In this document: positions 24,979 to 33,705 of the stretch, piece after piece
Numbering within the stretch: the stretch's first letter is position 1
Layout of the letters: the number at the start of each line of letters is the position of its first letter
The notes under the pieces: generated by a model
The model's input: the letters and a program-made list of their open reading frames with translations, nothing else
Databases searched by the model: none
Told to the model about the DNA's origin: nothing
Made by a program: the position numbers and the translations under genes
Origin: Phycisphaerales bacterium
GTDB lineage: Bacteria > Planctomycetota > Phycisphaerae > Phycisphaerales > UBA1924
Direction of reading: 5' to 3'
Length of the DNA: 64,000 nucleotides
Assembly (NCBI GenBank): GCA_029260345.1
Contig: JAJDDK010000005.1
Span: 248,001-312,000, forward strand

Positions 24979-25701
24979 GTGGCAGCTTCACACATTTGCC
25001 TCTCGTGCGGCCTTGATCTCGCGCGCGTTCGCGTGCAGCGGGATGCTGCGCTTGGGCTGCCCATCGTCACCTGCCCGGAGTGCGGCGACCATTCCGTTCG
25101 CCGCCGGGCTTTTCTGGTGACCGAGTGGCGCACCGCCATGCGCCGGCGCTATGCAATCTGGACGCTCATCGCACAGCTCGTGGTGTTCAATTCGCTCCTT
25201 TGGACGGCCGTTGGATTGAGCTGGTCCATCACCGAGCAGATGTGGACGGACCGCACCACGCTTGTGACCGTGATCACGGATGCTTTTCAGCTAGAGAGTT
25301 CAGCAGGGCGCCATTTTTCAAATGTCGGGCCGTGGCACATCGCCATCTGGTTGATCGTGTCGATCACGGCGGGGTTGTGGATGGGGGCGGCGCTGCCGCA
25401 CTGGAAACGCTGGGCGCCGTACCTCGTCTGGCCGATCGCTCTTGCGGCCGCCGCGAGCGCGCCGATGATTGCGTGGCTCATCTGGTGGCCGCTGGCCACA
25501 CTCGCGGATCGGCCGCCGGTGTATTTCGGCCCGACGCGCGGTGAGTCACTGGTGATGGCGCAAGTGGTTATGGCGTCATTTGCCATCACCGTCGTCGCAC
25601 TGCAAGCAGGCCCGCTGGTAAGCAACGCCTGGAAACGCTCGCGAAATCGTCGCTGGCGGAAACGACTGGCGCGAGCTCGTCGAGCAAGGAGTGGAGAATG
25701 A
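24979..25701 (+). CDS. zinc-ribbon membrane protein 1
   Basis: 240 residues. The N-terminal zinc ribbon is CLSCGLDL at about residues 7-14, paired with CPECGDH some 20 residues later. Four hydrophobic segments follow, then an Arg-rich C-terminus. This 'C-x2-CG-x-x-L ... CPECG' header on small membrane proteins is very common in planctomycetes and rare elsewhere; function unknown. GTG start. It overlaps the next gene, which has the same design, by 4 bases, so the two are a paralogous coupled pair. Same strand as the GldA/F/G operon, 58 bases downstream. Confidence 0.7.
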   Translation: MAASHICLSCGLDLARVRVQRDAALGLPIVTCPECGDHSVRRRAFLVTEWRTAMRRRYAIWTLIAQLVVFNSLLWTAVGLSWSITEQMWTDRTTLVTVITDAFQLESSAGRHFSNVGPWHIAIWLIVSITAGLWMGAALPHWKRWAPYLVWPIALAAAASAPMIAWLIWWPLATLADRPPVYFGPTRGESLVMAQVVMASFAITVVALQAGPLVSNAWKRSRNRRWRKRLARARRARSGE

Positions 25702-26621
25702 GCGATGTGTCACCCAACGATCGCGCAGACGCCGCAGCGGAGAGCCAATCTCGTGCCACGCAGGATGAAGTGCGCGTGTCAACGATCGTCGGCGATCGGG
25801 TGTGCATCGGGTGCGGGTTTAACCTGACAGGCCAGCCGGTGGTCAAGGAGTCACGGTATGGACTCTTCATTGCACGCTGCCCGGAGTGCGGCGCCGTCGC
25901 GTCGCTTCAGGAGTATCCGACGCTGGGGAAGTGGGCGAATCGCTGGGCGGCCATGGCGGCGGCGTTGTGGCTCCTTGTGCTTGCCGCCGGGACATTTGCG
26001 TTCAGCATGATTCTCATGGGGACTTCCCTTGCGACCGTTGATGAAGGGCTGTCTGATTTTGTGCGCTGGGTGCACGAACGCGCCGAGTTGGATCCGGAGA
26101 GCGGATACCAAGAGCAATCCATGCAGTTCTACACGACAGACGTCGTGGACATCGCATGGTGGGGCCAGCAGGACCACTGGGCGATGCTGCGCGAGGCGGG
26201 AGGATTTCGCCGCGTCATCTTGAGCGAAGTCGTCGGCGTGTGGTTTGCGATCCTGCTCGGGTCGCTCGCATTCGGCGTCATCGCGAGTGTGGCGCTCTTG
26301 CACCTGCGCCGATGGCGGCTTGCGTTCGTCTTGCTGCTGCCTATTGCGATCGCGACTGTCTTTCAGATTGCGATCTATACGAATTTCCGCGCCGATATGG
26401 CGTTCAACACGGTGGCGCAGCCGCGCGAATTGGTGCGGCTCATGCTGGCGCCCCTGATCTTTGCGCTCACGGACGGACTGGCGTACTTCGGCGTGATTGT
26501 TGGCTCACAATTCGGCAGGCCAGTGGCGCGCGGGCTGATGCGCGCGTTCCTGCCGCCGCGACTTCGCTCAAGCCTTGCATTTCTCTGGCTTGCGGACGGA
26601 AAGACGCCGCCCAAGCCGTAG
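25698..26621 (+). CDS. zinc-ribbon membrane protein 2
   Basis: 307 residues, paralogue in design of the previous gene. About 35 polar residues lead to a zinc ribbon CIGCGFNLTG ... ARCPECG, then four or five membrane helices (e.g. AAALWLLVLAAGTFAFSMIL). Overlap ATGA with the gene before suggests a fixed stoichiometry. The region between helices 1 and 2 (about residues 115-160) is polar and probably extracytoplasmic. Function unknown; it may be an accessory of the ABC system, by position only. Confidence 0.7.
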   Translation: MSDVSPNDRADAAAESQSRATQDEVRVSTIVGDRVCIGCGFNLTGQPVVKESRYGLFIARCPECGAVASLQEYPTLGKWANRWAAMAAALWLLVLAAGTFAFSMILMGTSLATVDEGLSDFVRWVHERAELDPESGYQEQSMQFYTTDVVDIAWWGQQDHWAMLREAGGFRRVILSEVVGVWFAILLGSLAFGVIASVALLHLRRWRLAFVLLLPIAIATVFQIAIYTNFRADMAFNTVAQPRELVRLMLAPLIFALTDGLAYFGVIVGSQFGRPVARGLMRAFLPPRLRSSLAFLWLADGKTPPKP

Positions 26622-26633
26622 TGGGCGCGAGTT

Positions 26634-28850
26634 CTATTCGGAAACGTGCACGGGCGCGGGCGTCGTGTTGTTCGAATAGCGTTCAAAGAACTCGACGATG
26701 CGCATGAGACGATCAAGCCGCTGGCGCGGGTCGCCGTTGCGCGATAGATCATGACCGGCGCCGGGGTAGCGCACATACTCAACCGGGCGATGCAGTTCCT
26801 TCAGCGCTCGATACATCATTTCGCTTTGCGAAACGCCGGTGCGAAGATCATTGGAGCCGTGCATGATCAGGAATGGCGTGGTGATCTGATCGACGTATGT
26901 GAACGGCGATTCACGCACATGAATCTCGCGGGCTTCGTCCTGCCACGGGAATCCGCCCATGGCGTGTTCGACGAGCAGCCACGCGTTGCCTTCGCCAAAG
27001 AAGGTCGCGATGTCGTAGACGCCGCGCTGCGCGACGGCGCCCTTGAAGCGATCCGTATGCGCGATGATCCATGCGGTGAGGTAGCCGGCGTATGAGCCGC
27101 CGGTGACGAACTGCCTATCCGGGTCGATCCAGTTATTGCGCTGCATGGCGTCGTCAAGGCAGGCAAGAACATCGCCGGTTGGCCCTTCACCCCAGTTGGT
27201 GTGGTTGGCGCGCTGGAACTCGTAGCCATAGCCGCCGGAGCCGCGCGGGTTGGAGTAGACAATGCCGTAGCCCCAGGCGCACAGCAGTTGGAACTCATGC
27301 CACATGGAAAACTCACCCGGCCCCCACATCGCCATCGGTCCGCCGTGGATCGCGAGCACCGTGGGGTACGTCTTGGCGCGATCGTGGTTGGCCGGCGGCA
27401 TCACCCAATACTGAATGTGCTCACCGTCCGGACGTGTGATGGTGTGTTCGGTCGGTTGCACAATGATGCGATCACGCAGCCACACTTCGTTGTGACTGGT
27501 GATGCGGCGCTGTTCGCCGGTGGATTCAATGACATAGAGCTCGGAGGGGTTCTCGACACTGGTGAGCGCCGCGACGATGCGATTGTCGGTCGCATCAAAG
27601 GCGTGCGCGCCGACCTCGCCCTCGACAATCGGCTGGCCGGCGCCCATTACATCCCCATAGAGCGCAAATCGCAGCGGGAATGCGCCGTGCCAGGGTGAAG
27701 CGAAATACACGCCGCGCGTGGTGACAACCGGGCTGGTGAAGTCCGACGGCCAGTCCGGCGCCAGCCATTGCGGCGCCCTGTTCGAGGCCGTCACGCGCCC
27801 GAGACGCGCCTGGCGGTAGAGCAACTCATCGTGCTGCGTCGCCGTGAAAATGATGCTGCCGTCATTCGGAGCGAAACGCGGCGAGCCGTACGACCACTCT
27901 TCATCATCCAGAAGTACGCGCCACGCGCCGCCATCCGCGTTGGTGAGATAAATGCACGTGCGGTAGTAGCGGTCGGGATGTGTTTCAGTGCGAGGTTTAT
28001 CAACGAAGACGATGGATTTGCCATCAGGCGAGAACGACGCATTGCTGTGATTCACGAAGCCGCTGGTGATTTGTTTGGCGGCGTCACCATTCTCCAAGTC
28101 GATCACAAACAACTGGCTGAACTTGTCTTCGCCTTTGATCGACTGCTCATCCTGAAATGCGAGCCGGTTGTAGACGTGCGGGTCATCTTTGAGGGCGTTG
28201 CGTTCGAGCCAGTTTCGAACTTCCTGAAGATCGCCGGCGGGGCTGGCTTTGGTGTGGTCGTCTTTGTCCTGCGGGACTTTCGCATCACCCCAGGCTCGCG
28301 CGGGGCGTTCGCTTAACCACTGCGGCAAGCCATCCGTCCTCGAGAATGGAATCGAACTGGAGACGAGCAGCGCCTTGCCGTCCGGTCGCCACGCCGGTGA
28401 TGTCGCGCCGTGTTCGAGTGTGGTGATCTGCCGCGCTTCGCCGGGCGATTTCACTGAGAGCGTCCACACCTGCGGCTTGGGGCGCTCCTTTTCGTCGTCG
28501 CTCTTCATGGCCTGACGCACGAATGCCACGGTGGCGCCATCCGGGCTGAACGTCGGGCTGGAGTCATCGCGATCGCCGTGCGTGAGCTGCACCGGCTTGG
28601 CGTCTGGCTTCTCGAGATCAACCATCCAGAGATGCGTGTGGTAGTCGTACTTTTCGAGGCCCTTGTCGTTGTCGCCTTCGCGCGCGATGGATTTCAGCGT
28701 ATAAACCGCGATGGCGCCGTCGGGGGAGAGTTCCACATCTGTAATCTGCTTAATGTTGAGCAGATCGGTTGCGTTGATCGGTTGCTTCGCCGAGACCGGC
28801 GCAACAGTGGACATCGCGGTTATGGCAGTCATAAGGAAGCTCCGGATCAT
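26634..28850 (-). CDS. secreted S9 family peptidase (acylaminoacyl/dipeptidyl type)
   Basis: 738-residue exported serine peptidase. The start at 28850 gives a signal peptide (SFLMTAITAMSTVAPVSAKQ). Beta-propeller half with repeated SPDG turns, then a hydrolase domain with GGSYAGY (S586), an acid in MHGSNDLRTG, and His in GAGHDLSRNG. The GGSYAG/TGVSQS combination is that of the acylaminoacyl-peptidase branch. A much longer open frame runs upstream of 28850 but lacks family similarity. Divergent from another S9 peptidase, with a 132-base shared upstream region; ends 12 bases from the convergent zinc-ribbon gene. Confidence 0.92.
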   Translation of the reverse strand: MIRSFLMTAITAMSTVAPVSAKQPINATDLLNIKQITDVELSPDGAIAVYTLKSIAREGDNDKGLEKYDYHTHLWMVDLEKPDAKPVQLTHGDRDDSSPTFSPDGATVAFVRQAMKSDDEKERPKPQVWTLSVKSPGEARQITTLEHGATSPAWRPDGKALLVSSSIPFSRTDGLPQWLSERPARAWGDAKVPQDKDDHTKASPAGDLQEVRNWLERNALKDDPHVYNRLAFQDEQSIKGEDKFSQLFVIDLENGDAAKQITSGFVNHSNASFSPDGKSIVFVDKPRTETHPDRYYRTCIYLTNADGGAWRVLLDDEEWSYGSPRFAPNDGSIIFTATQHDELLYRQARLGRVTASNRAPQWLAPDWPSDFTSPVVTTRGVYFASPWHGAFPLRFALYGDVMGAGQPIVEGEVGAHAFDATDNRIVAALTSVENPSELYVIESTGEQRRITSHNEVWLRDRIIVQPTEHTITRPDGEHIQYWVMPPANHDRAKTYPTVLAIHGGPMAMWGPGEFSMWHEFQLLCAWGYGIVYSNPRGSGGYGYEFQRANHTNWGEGPTGDVLACLDDAMQRNNWIDPDRQFVTGGSYAGYLTAWIIAHTDRFKGAVAQRGVYDIATFFGEGNAWLLVEHAMGGFPWQDEAREIHVRESPFTYVDQITTPFLIMHGSNDLRTGVSQSEMMYRALKELHRPVEYVRYPGAGHDLSRNGDPRQRLDRLMRIVEFFERYSNNTTPAPVHVSE

Positions 28851-28982
28851 CGGGGTCTCGCCCTCCAGGTAGTGGTGTGCGGCACAGTGTCGTCGAGAGT
28901 CGACATCCGCCGCAAGCCGGCGCCGCCCGCACGCGCCGGCGCGGTAGGCTGATGTACCGCATACAGCGGCAGGAGGTAGATG

Positions 28983-30992
28983 ATGCGATTGAAGTCGATC
29001 AGTGGGGCGTTTGTGGCATTCGCGCTGGCGATTCCGACGCTGGTGTTCGCCCAAATGCGACCGACCGCCATGGACGTCGCCGGGATGAGTTCGGTGAGCG
29101 ATCCGCAGCTCTCCGGCGACGGACGCGTCGTCGTCTACACACTGAAAACATGGGACTTTGATCCTGATTCGGTTCAGGACGATGAGGAATCGAAGGCGGG
29201 GTGGTCGAGCGATCAGCAGTTGTGGCTGGCGCCGGCGGATGGCTCTGCGCCGGCGCGGCAGATCACGTTTGGTGAGGAGAGCGCTTCGTCGCCGCGCTTT
29301 GCGCCGGACGGGCGATGGCTGGCGTTTCTGCGCAAACAGGATGGCGATCGCAAGATTCATTTGCTGCGATTGTCCAGCGGCGTGTGGGGCGGCGGTGAAA
29401 CTCAGATTTTGGACACCGGCGACTTGTCGCCGGAGTCGTTGCAGATCGCGCCGGACAGCCGCACGATTTCGTTTATCGCGACGCCGCCGATGAGTGATGC
29501 GGAGAAAGAAGCAAAGCAGGCTTCCGGCGGCGCCGTTCGCTTTGGCGAAGAATGGCGCAACGCGCGGCTGTATTCCATGTCCTCCGAAACCGGCGAAGTG
29601 ACAGAACTGACGGATGGCTCGGAACATGTGATTGATTATGCGTGGTCGCCAGCGGCGCATCAGGTCGCGATTGTCGCGTCGGAGTCCGCTGATCCGTATC
29701 ACTCATTCAGTTTGCGCACGGTGAAGCTGATTGATGCGCGCACAGGTGAGGTGGAGCGCGTGCTGGAGGAGGAGCCGGGAGCGATCGGGCACATCGCGTG
29801 GTCGCCGCGCATGCGGTACATCGCGTATGAGAAGGGTGAGAATTCACTGAGCTTGCTCAATGCGCTCGTCGTGCATTCGTTGCGCGGCGGGCCGTCCAAG
29901 AATGTCGTCGCATCGCTTGATCCGACCCTGTCCGGGTTTGTGTGGTCGGAGGATGGCAACATCGTCGCTCACGTGTATGAGAAAACGAAATCGCAGTTCT
30001 ATTCGATCAGCCCGGATGGCCAGCGCATTGAACGAATCGCTTCTCCGGGCGTGGTTTTTGGAGAATCATTTGCGACGGACACCAATCGGCGCGTGGCGGT
30101 CGGGGTCGCCTCAACGCCTTCATCGGCCCCCAATCCGATGACGGTAAATCTGAAGACTGGCGCGACGAACACCGTGGCCGATGTCCACCCGTACACGTCT
30201 GATTGGGACATGGCTGTCGCTGATGTGTTCGCGTGGGACGGCCCCGAGGGGACGAAACTTGAAGGCGTGTTGTGGCGCACGCCGCTGGCGCGGAATGGCG
30301 CGCCAGCGCCGCTGATGGTCCTCCCCCACGGCGGGCCGGATTCGGTGACGACGGAGAACTTCAGTTCGTGGGCGCAGTTCTTCGCGGCTCGCGGGTTCCA
30401 TGTGTTTCGCCCCAACTATCGCGGCGGGTTTGGGTACGGGCATGACTTCTATGCCGCCAACCGCGGGCGACTTGGCGAGATTGAGTTCATGGACATCGAG
30501 TCCGGTGTTGATGCGCTGATTGATGCGGGCATCGCGGACCCCGCGCGGCTCGTGTACGGCGGCTGGTCGTGGGGCGGGTTCTGCACGGCGTACACCATTG
30601 CGCACACGAATCGATACCAAGCGGCCGTTGCGGGCGCGGCGGTGACGGACACGGTGAATCAGTACGCGTTGTCCGACATCAATCACGGCGTCGCGGCGGA
30701 GTGGGAATATACGACTGTGCCGTGGACGAACTTTGAACCGTTCGACGACGCCAGCGCTGTGCGCCATCTTGAAGGCGCGACCACGCCGACGCTGATCATT
30801 CACGGCATGGCGGACGACCGTGTGCCGTTCGGGCAGGGGATCACGCTGTATCGCGCGCTCAAGGATGTGGGGTGCGAAGTGGAGTTTCTGGCGTATCCGC
30901 GCGAGCCGCACGGTTTTCGCGAGCCGGCGCACACGGCGCACATGCTGCAGGCGTGGGCGGATTGGTACGCGGAGCATCTCAGCGGGAACTGA
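28983..30992 (+). CDS. secreted S9 family peptidase
   Basis: 669 residues, exported (signal peptide SISGAFVAFALAIPTLVFAQ). Two adjacent ATG codons exist; AGGAGGT at 28971-28977 is better placed for the second (28983). Propeller repeats are followed by a peptidase domain with nucleophile S529 in GGWSWGG, D611 in HGMADDR and H643 in EPHGF. The serine elbow GWSWGG, with Trp on both sides, differs from the more usual GGSYGG of its two relatives here. Probably a periplasmic di- or oligopeptidase in protein scavenging. Divergent from the S9 gene 26634-28850. Confidence 0.9.
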   Translation: MRLKSISGAFVAFALAIPTLVFAQMRPTAMDVAGMSSVSDPQLSGDGRVVVYTLKTWDFDPDSVQDDEESKAGWSSDQQLWLAPADGSAPARQITFGEESASSPRFAPDGRWLAFLRKQDGDRKIHLLRLSSGVWGGGETQILDTGDLSPESLQIAPDSRTISFIATPPMSDAEKEAKQASGGAVRFGEEWRNARLYSMSSETGEVTELTDGSEHVIDYAWSPAAHQVAIVASESADPYHSFSLRTVKLIDARTGEVERVLEEEPGAIGHIAWSPRMRYIAYEKGENSLSLLNALVVHSLRGGPSKNVVASLDPTLSGFVWSEDGNIVAHVYEKTKSQFYSISPDGQRIERIASPGVVFGESFATDTNRRVAVGVASTPSSAPNPMTVNLKTGATNTVADVHPYTSDWDMAVADVFAWDGPEGTKLEGVLWRTPLARNGAPAPLMVLPHGGPDSVTTENFSSWAQFFAARGFHVFRPNYRGGFGYGHDFYAANRGRLGEIEFMDIESGVDALIDAGIADPARLVYGGWSWGGFCTAYTIAHTNRYQAAVAGAAVTDTVNQYALSDINHGVAAEWEYTTVPWTNFEPFDDASAVRHLEGATTPTLIIHGMADDRVPFGQGITLYRALKDVGCEVEFLAYPREPHGFREPAHTAHMLQAWADWYAEHLSGN

Positions 30993-31005
30993 GGATTTTC
31001 ATTGG

Positions 31006-31075
31006 TCGGCAGGACGGGCGTCTCGCCCGTCCGATGTGCGTTTTTTCCACCGCACGGCCGAGACGGCCGCGCCAC
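31006..31075. repeat. family E palindrome pair (GACGGGCGTCTCGCCCGTC type)
   Basis: GACGGGCGTCTCGCCCGTC (31013-31031, 8-base arms) is followed after TGCG-T6 by a second palindrome CGGCCGAGACGGCCG. GTGCG/CGCAC around the T run makes a third small stem. The first palindrome is related to the in-frame sequence in rdgB (42521-42546). It lies between the S9 peptidase and the ABC exporter and could terminate transcription. Confidence 0.7.
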
Positions 31076-31104
31076 CGCTTTCTTGAGCGCTACGATTGGC
31101 GTCT

Positions 31105-33078
31105 ATGCAACGAAACCGTGTGTCCAGCAGACGGCGCTATGCGGAGTACAAACTCCGGCGAGCGCGCCATGACGAGCCGACCGAGCTGCCTGATCCCGCG
31201 GCGCCGATGCAGAATCGGCGGCGGTCACGATCAATCAGGGAACTCTTTCACAAGCTCTGGGGTTTGCTGCGTGGCCAGCGCCTGGGGGTCTTGCAGGCGC
31301 TCTTGACGTTGAGCGTGGCGACGGCGGCAGGTCTTGTGATGCCGTACGCGCCGAAGGTCGCTATTGACTACATCTTCAATGATGACCCCGGTCCGGCGGG
31401 GGCGCCGCTTGGCCTTGGTTTTGGCGGCAACCGCATCGCGATGTTGTGGGCGCTGAGCGGGGCGCTCCTGGTCGCGACGCTGGTGGCAGTGGCGTTCGGC
31501 ATGTGGGGACGCTGGCGCATGACGTCCATGCGCATGAAGCTGCAGGCGTCATTGCGGCGGAAGGCATTTGAACATGCATCGCGCCTGCCACTGAATCGGA
31601 TCTATTCGATTCGTTCCGGCGGGCTGGCGAGCCTGTTGCGAGACGATGCCGCCGGCGCCGGCGACCTGCTGTTCAGCCTGGTCTACAACCCGTGGCGGGC
31701 AATTCTGCAATTCATCGGTTCGCTCTTCGTGCTGGCGTTTATTGATTGGCGCCTGCCGGTGGCGGCCTTGGTCCTCGTGCCGATCGTCTTCTTTACCCAC
31801 CGCACGTGGATCAACCGCATCCGCCCCGTCTATCGCGACATTCGGCGCACGCGACAGGGCATCGATGCGCAAAGCACGGAAGTCTTCGGCGGCATGCGCG
31901 TGGTGCGCGCTTTCAACCGTGAACATGGCGAATCCGCACGATTCGTGCGGGCGACGCACTACATGCTGCGCCAGGAAATGCTGGCATGGTGGCGCTCCCG
32001 CGCCGTCGAAATCGCATGGCAACTCGTCATTCCGCTTTCACTGATCGGAGTGATGCTCTACGGCGGCTGGCAGGTTGTGAATGGCGTGTTGACGATCGGC
32101 GACCTGATGGCGTTCTATGCCTATCTGGGATTCCTGCTTTCGCCGCTGGAAACGCTCGCGTCGACGGCAACGCAGGTGCAGACCAGTCTTGCCGGGTTTG
32201 ATCGCACGCTGGATCTGCTCGAGGAGCCGACGGAGTTCGCGTATGCGACGGGGACGCGCGTGCTGGATCGCCGCACCGTCGCCGGTCGCTTAGCGTTCGA
32301 GAATGTCACGTTCCGCTACCCGGACATGAACGCCGACAGTGAACCAGTGCTCAAGGACATCAACGTCGAAGCGCAGGGTGGCGAAGTGATCGCATTGGTC
32401 GGCTCCAGTGGCGCCGGCAAGACCACCTTCTGCAATCTCGTGGCGCGATTCTTCGACCCGACCGAAGGCGCCGTGCGCCTCGACGGTGTTGACCTGCGCG
32501 ACATCGAACTCGACAGCTATCGGCGTTTGCTGGGCGTCGTCGAACAGGATGTGTTCCTCTTCGATGGGTCCATCGCGGAGAACATCGCCTTTTCGCAGCC
32601 GAGCGCCTCGATGGACGAAATCATTGAAGCGGCGAAAGCCGCGGACGCGGATGAGTTCATCTCGCGCTTCGACGATCAATACGAAACACTCATCGGCGAG
32701 CGCGGCGTGCGCCTCTCCGGTGGCCAGCGCCAGCGCATTGCCATCGCCCGCGCCGTCCTTGCGGACCCGCGCATCCTCATTCTCGATGAAGCCACCAGCA
32801 ACCTGGATTCCGAGAGTGAACGCCTCGTGCAGCGCAGTCTCGCGCGGCTCATGCAGGGGCGCACCAGCTTCGTCATCGCGCACCGGCTCAGCACGATCCG
32901 CCACGCCGACCGAATTGTGGTTCTCGACGGCGGCGAAGTCGCGGAGATTGGTTCACATGAAGAATTGTGGGCCAAGGGCGGGCGCTATGCGACGTTGCTG
33001 ACGCTGCAACTCGGCGAGCGAGCCCGTGAACTGATGGAAGGATCGGACGAAGAGGTTGGCGCGCTGTTCGAGGATTAA
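31105..33078 (+). CDS. ABC exporter, fused membrane and ATPase domains (MsbA-like)
   Basis: 657-residue half-transporter that works as a dimer in the inner membrane. An Arg-rich N-terminus is followed by six helices (about residues 60-340). The ATPase domain has Walker A GSSGAGKTTF, Q-loop VEQDVFLFDG, signature LSGGQRQRIAIARA, Walker B ILILDEATSNLD and H-loop AHRLST. Family members export lipids, peptides or drugs; no substrate is implied by the neighbours. The ATG at 31105 is used; TTG at 31096 would add three residues. It ends 7 bases from the convergent acetyltransferase gene. Confidence 0.92.
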   Translation: MQRNRVSSRRRYAEYKLRRARHDEPTELPDPAAPMQNRRRSRSIRELFHKLWGLLRGQRLGVLQALLTLSVATAAGLVMPYAPKVAIDYIFNDDPGPAGAPLGLGFGGNRIAMLWALSGALLVATLVAVAFGMWGRWRMTSMRMKLQASLRRKAFEHASRLPLNRIYSIRSGGLASLLRDDAAGAGDLLFSLVYNPWRAILQFIGSLFVLAFIDWRLPVAALVLVPIVFFTHRTWINRIRPVYRDIRRTRQGIDAQSTEVFGGMRVVRAFNREHGESARFVRATHYMLRQEMLAWWRSRAVEIAWQLVIPLSLIGVMLYGGWQVVNGVLTIGDLMAFYAYLGFLLSPLETLASTATQVQTSLAGFDRTLDLLEEPTEFAYATGTRVLDRRTVAGRLAFENVTFRYPDMNADSEPVLKDINVEAQGGEVIALVGSSGAGKTTFCNLVARFFDPTEGAVRLDGVDLRDIELDSYRRLLGVVEQDVFLFDGSIAENIAFSQPSASMDEIIEAAKAADADEFISRFDDQYETLIGERGVRLSGGQRQRIAIARAVLADPRILILDEATSNLDSESERLVQRSLARLMQGRTSFVIAHRLSTIRHADRIVVLDGGEVAEIGSHEELWAKGGRYATLLTLQLGERARELMEGSDEEVGALFED

Positions 33079-33085
33079 CCGCGAA

Positions 33086-33628
33086 TCAGCCGCGCGCCGC
33101 CCACGCAAGCCATGCTGACTGACGCGCTTCGTACATGACCACGTCTTTGCCTTTGTATGTGGATGGGCCTACGAGCGTCATGCCCGATTTTTCCATCACG
33201 CGCATTGAAGCGCGGTTGTCCGGGTGCGCGACGGCGACGATGCGGTCGAGGCCGCACGTTTTGAATCCATACCGAATCGAAGCAATTGCCGATTCTGTGG
33301 CGTATCCCGCGCCCCAATGCTCTTCGGCGAAGTGGTAGCCAACTTCGACCAGCGGTCCAGTTCCTTCCAGCGGCGCCAGGCCGGCGTCCCCGATGATCGT
33401 CCCGTCACGAAGTTCGGCGGTCCAGAGTGTGTAGCCACGCTCGCGCTCAAGATTGATGCGGCGTTCAAGGCGCATGCGCACGTCATCGCGTGTTTCCGTG
33501 GGCTTCACGTATCGCATGGCATATTCATCGCAAAAAATCGTGCACATTGCGTCCAGATCCGACGACGCCGGTGTCCGAAGGATCATTCGCGGCGTCTCAA
33601 TGCGGATTGGCTGCCCGGTTCGATGCAT
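33086..33628 (-). CDS. GNAT family N-acetyltransferase (RimJ/RimL type)
   Basis: 180-residue acetyl-CoA dependent acetyltransferase. IRIETPRMILRTPASSDLD is the typical opening of the Acetyltransf_3/RimJ-RimL branch; GDAGLAPLEGTGPLVEVGYH forms the central beta-bulge strand; EEHWGAGYATESAIASIRYGF binds acetyl-CoA; and VAHPDNRASMRVMEKSGM is the conserved C-terminal block. Substrate could be a ribosomal protein N-terminus or a small amine. It is divergent from the M32 carboxypeptidase gene with 77 bases between the start codons. Confidence 0.9.
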   Translation of the reverse strand: MHRTGQPIRIETPRMILRTPASSDLDAMCTIFCDEYAMRYVKPTETRDDVRMRLERRINLERERGYTLWTAELRDGTIIGDAGLAPLEGTGPLVEVGYHFAEEHWGAGYATESAIASIRYGFKTCGLDRIVAVAHPDNRASMRVMEKSGMTLVGPSTYKGKDVVMYEARQSAWLAWAARG

Positions 33629-33705
33629 CGTCGCAATTCGTTAGAATCCAGCCCGTCGCGGCAATTGGTCGCGAAACTCTGAAAGTGAAGAGAAAAGGGT
33701 ACGGC

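Noticed and set aside
28851-29702. N-terminal extension of the minus-strand S9 peptidase frame
   Set aside because: Antisense to the divergent S9 gene; the signal peptide at 28850 is a clear start.
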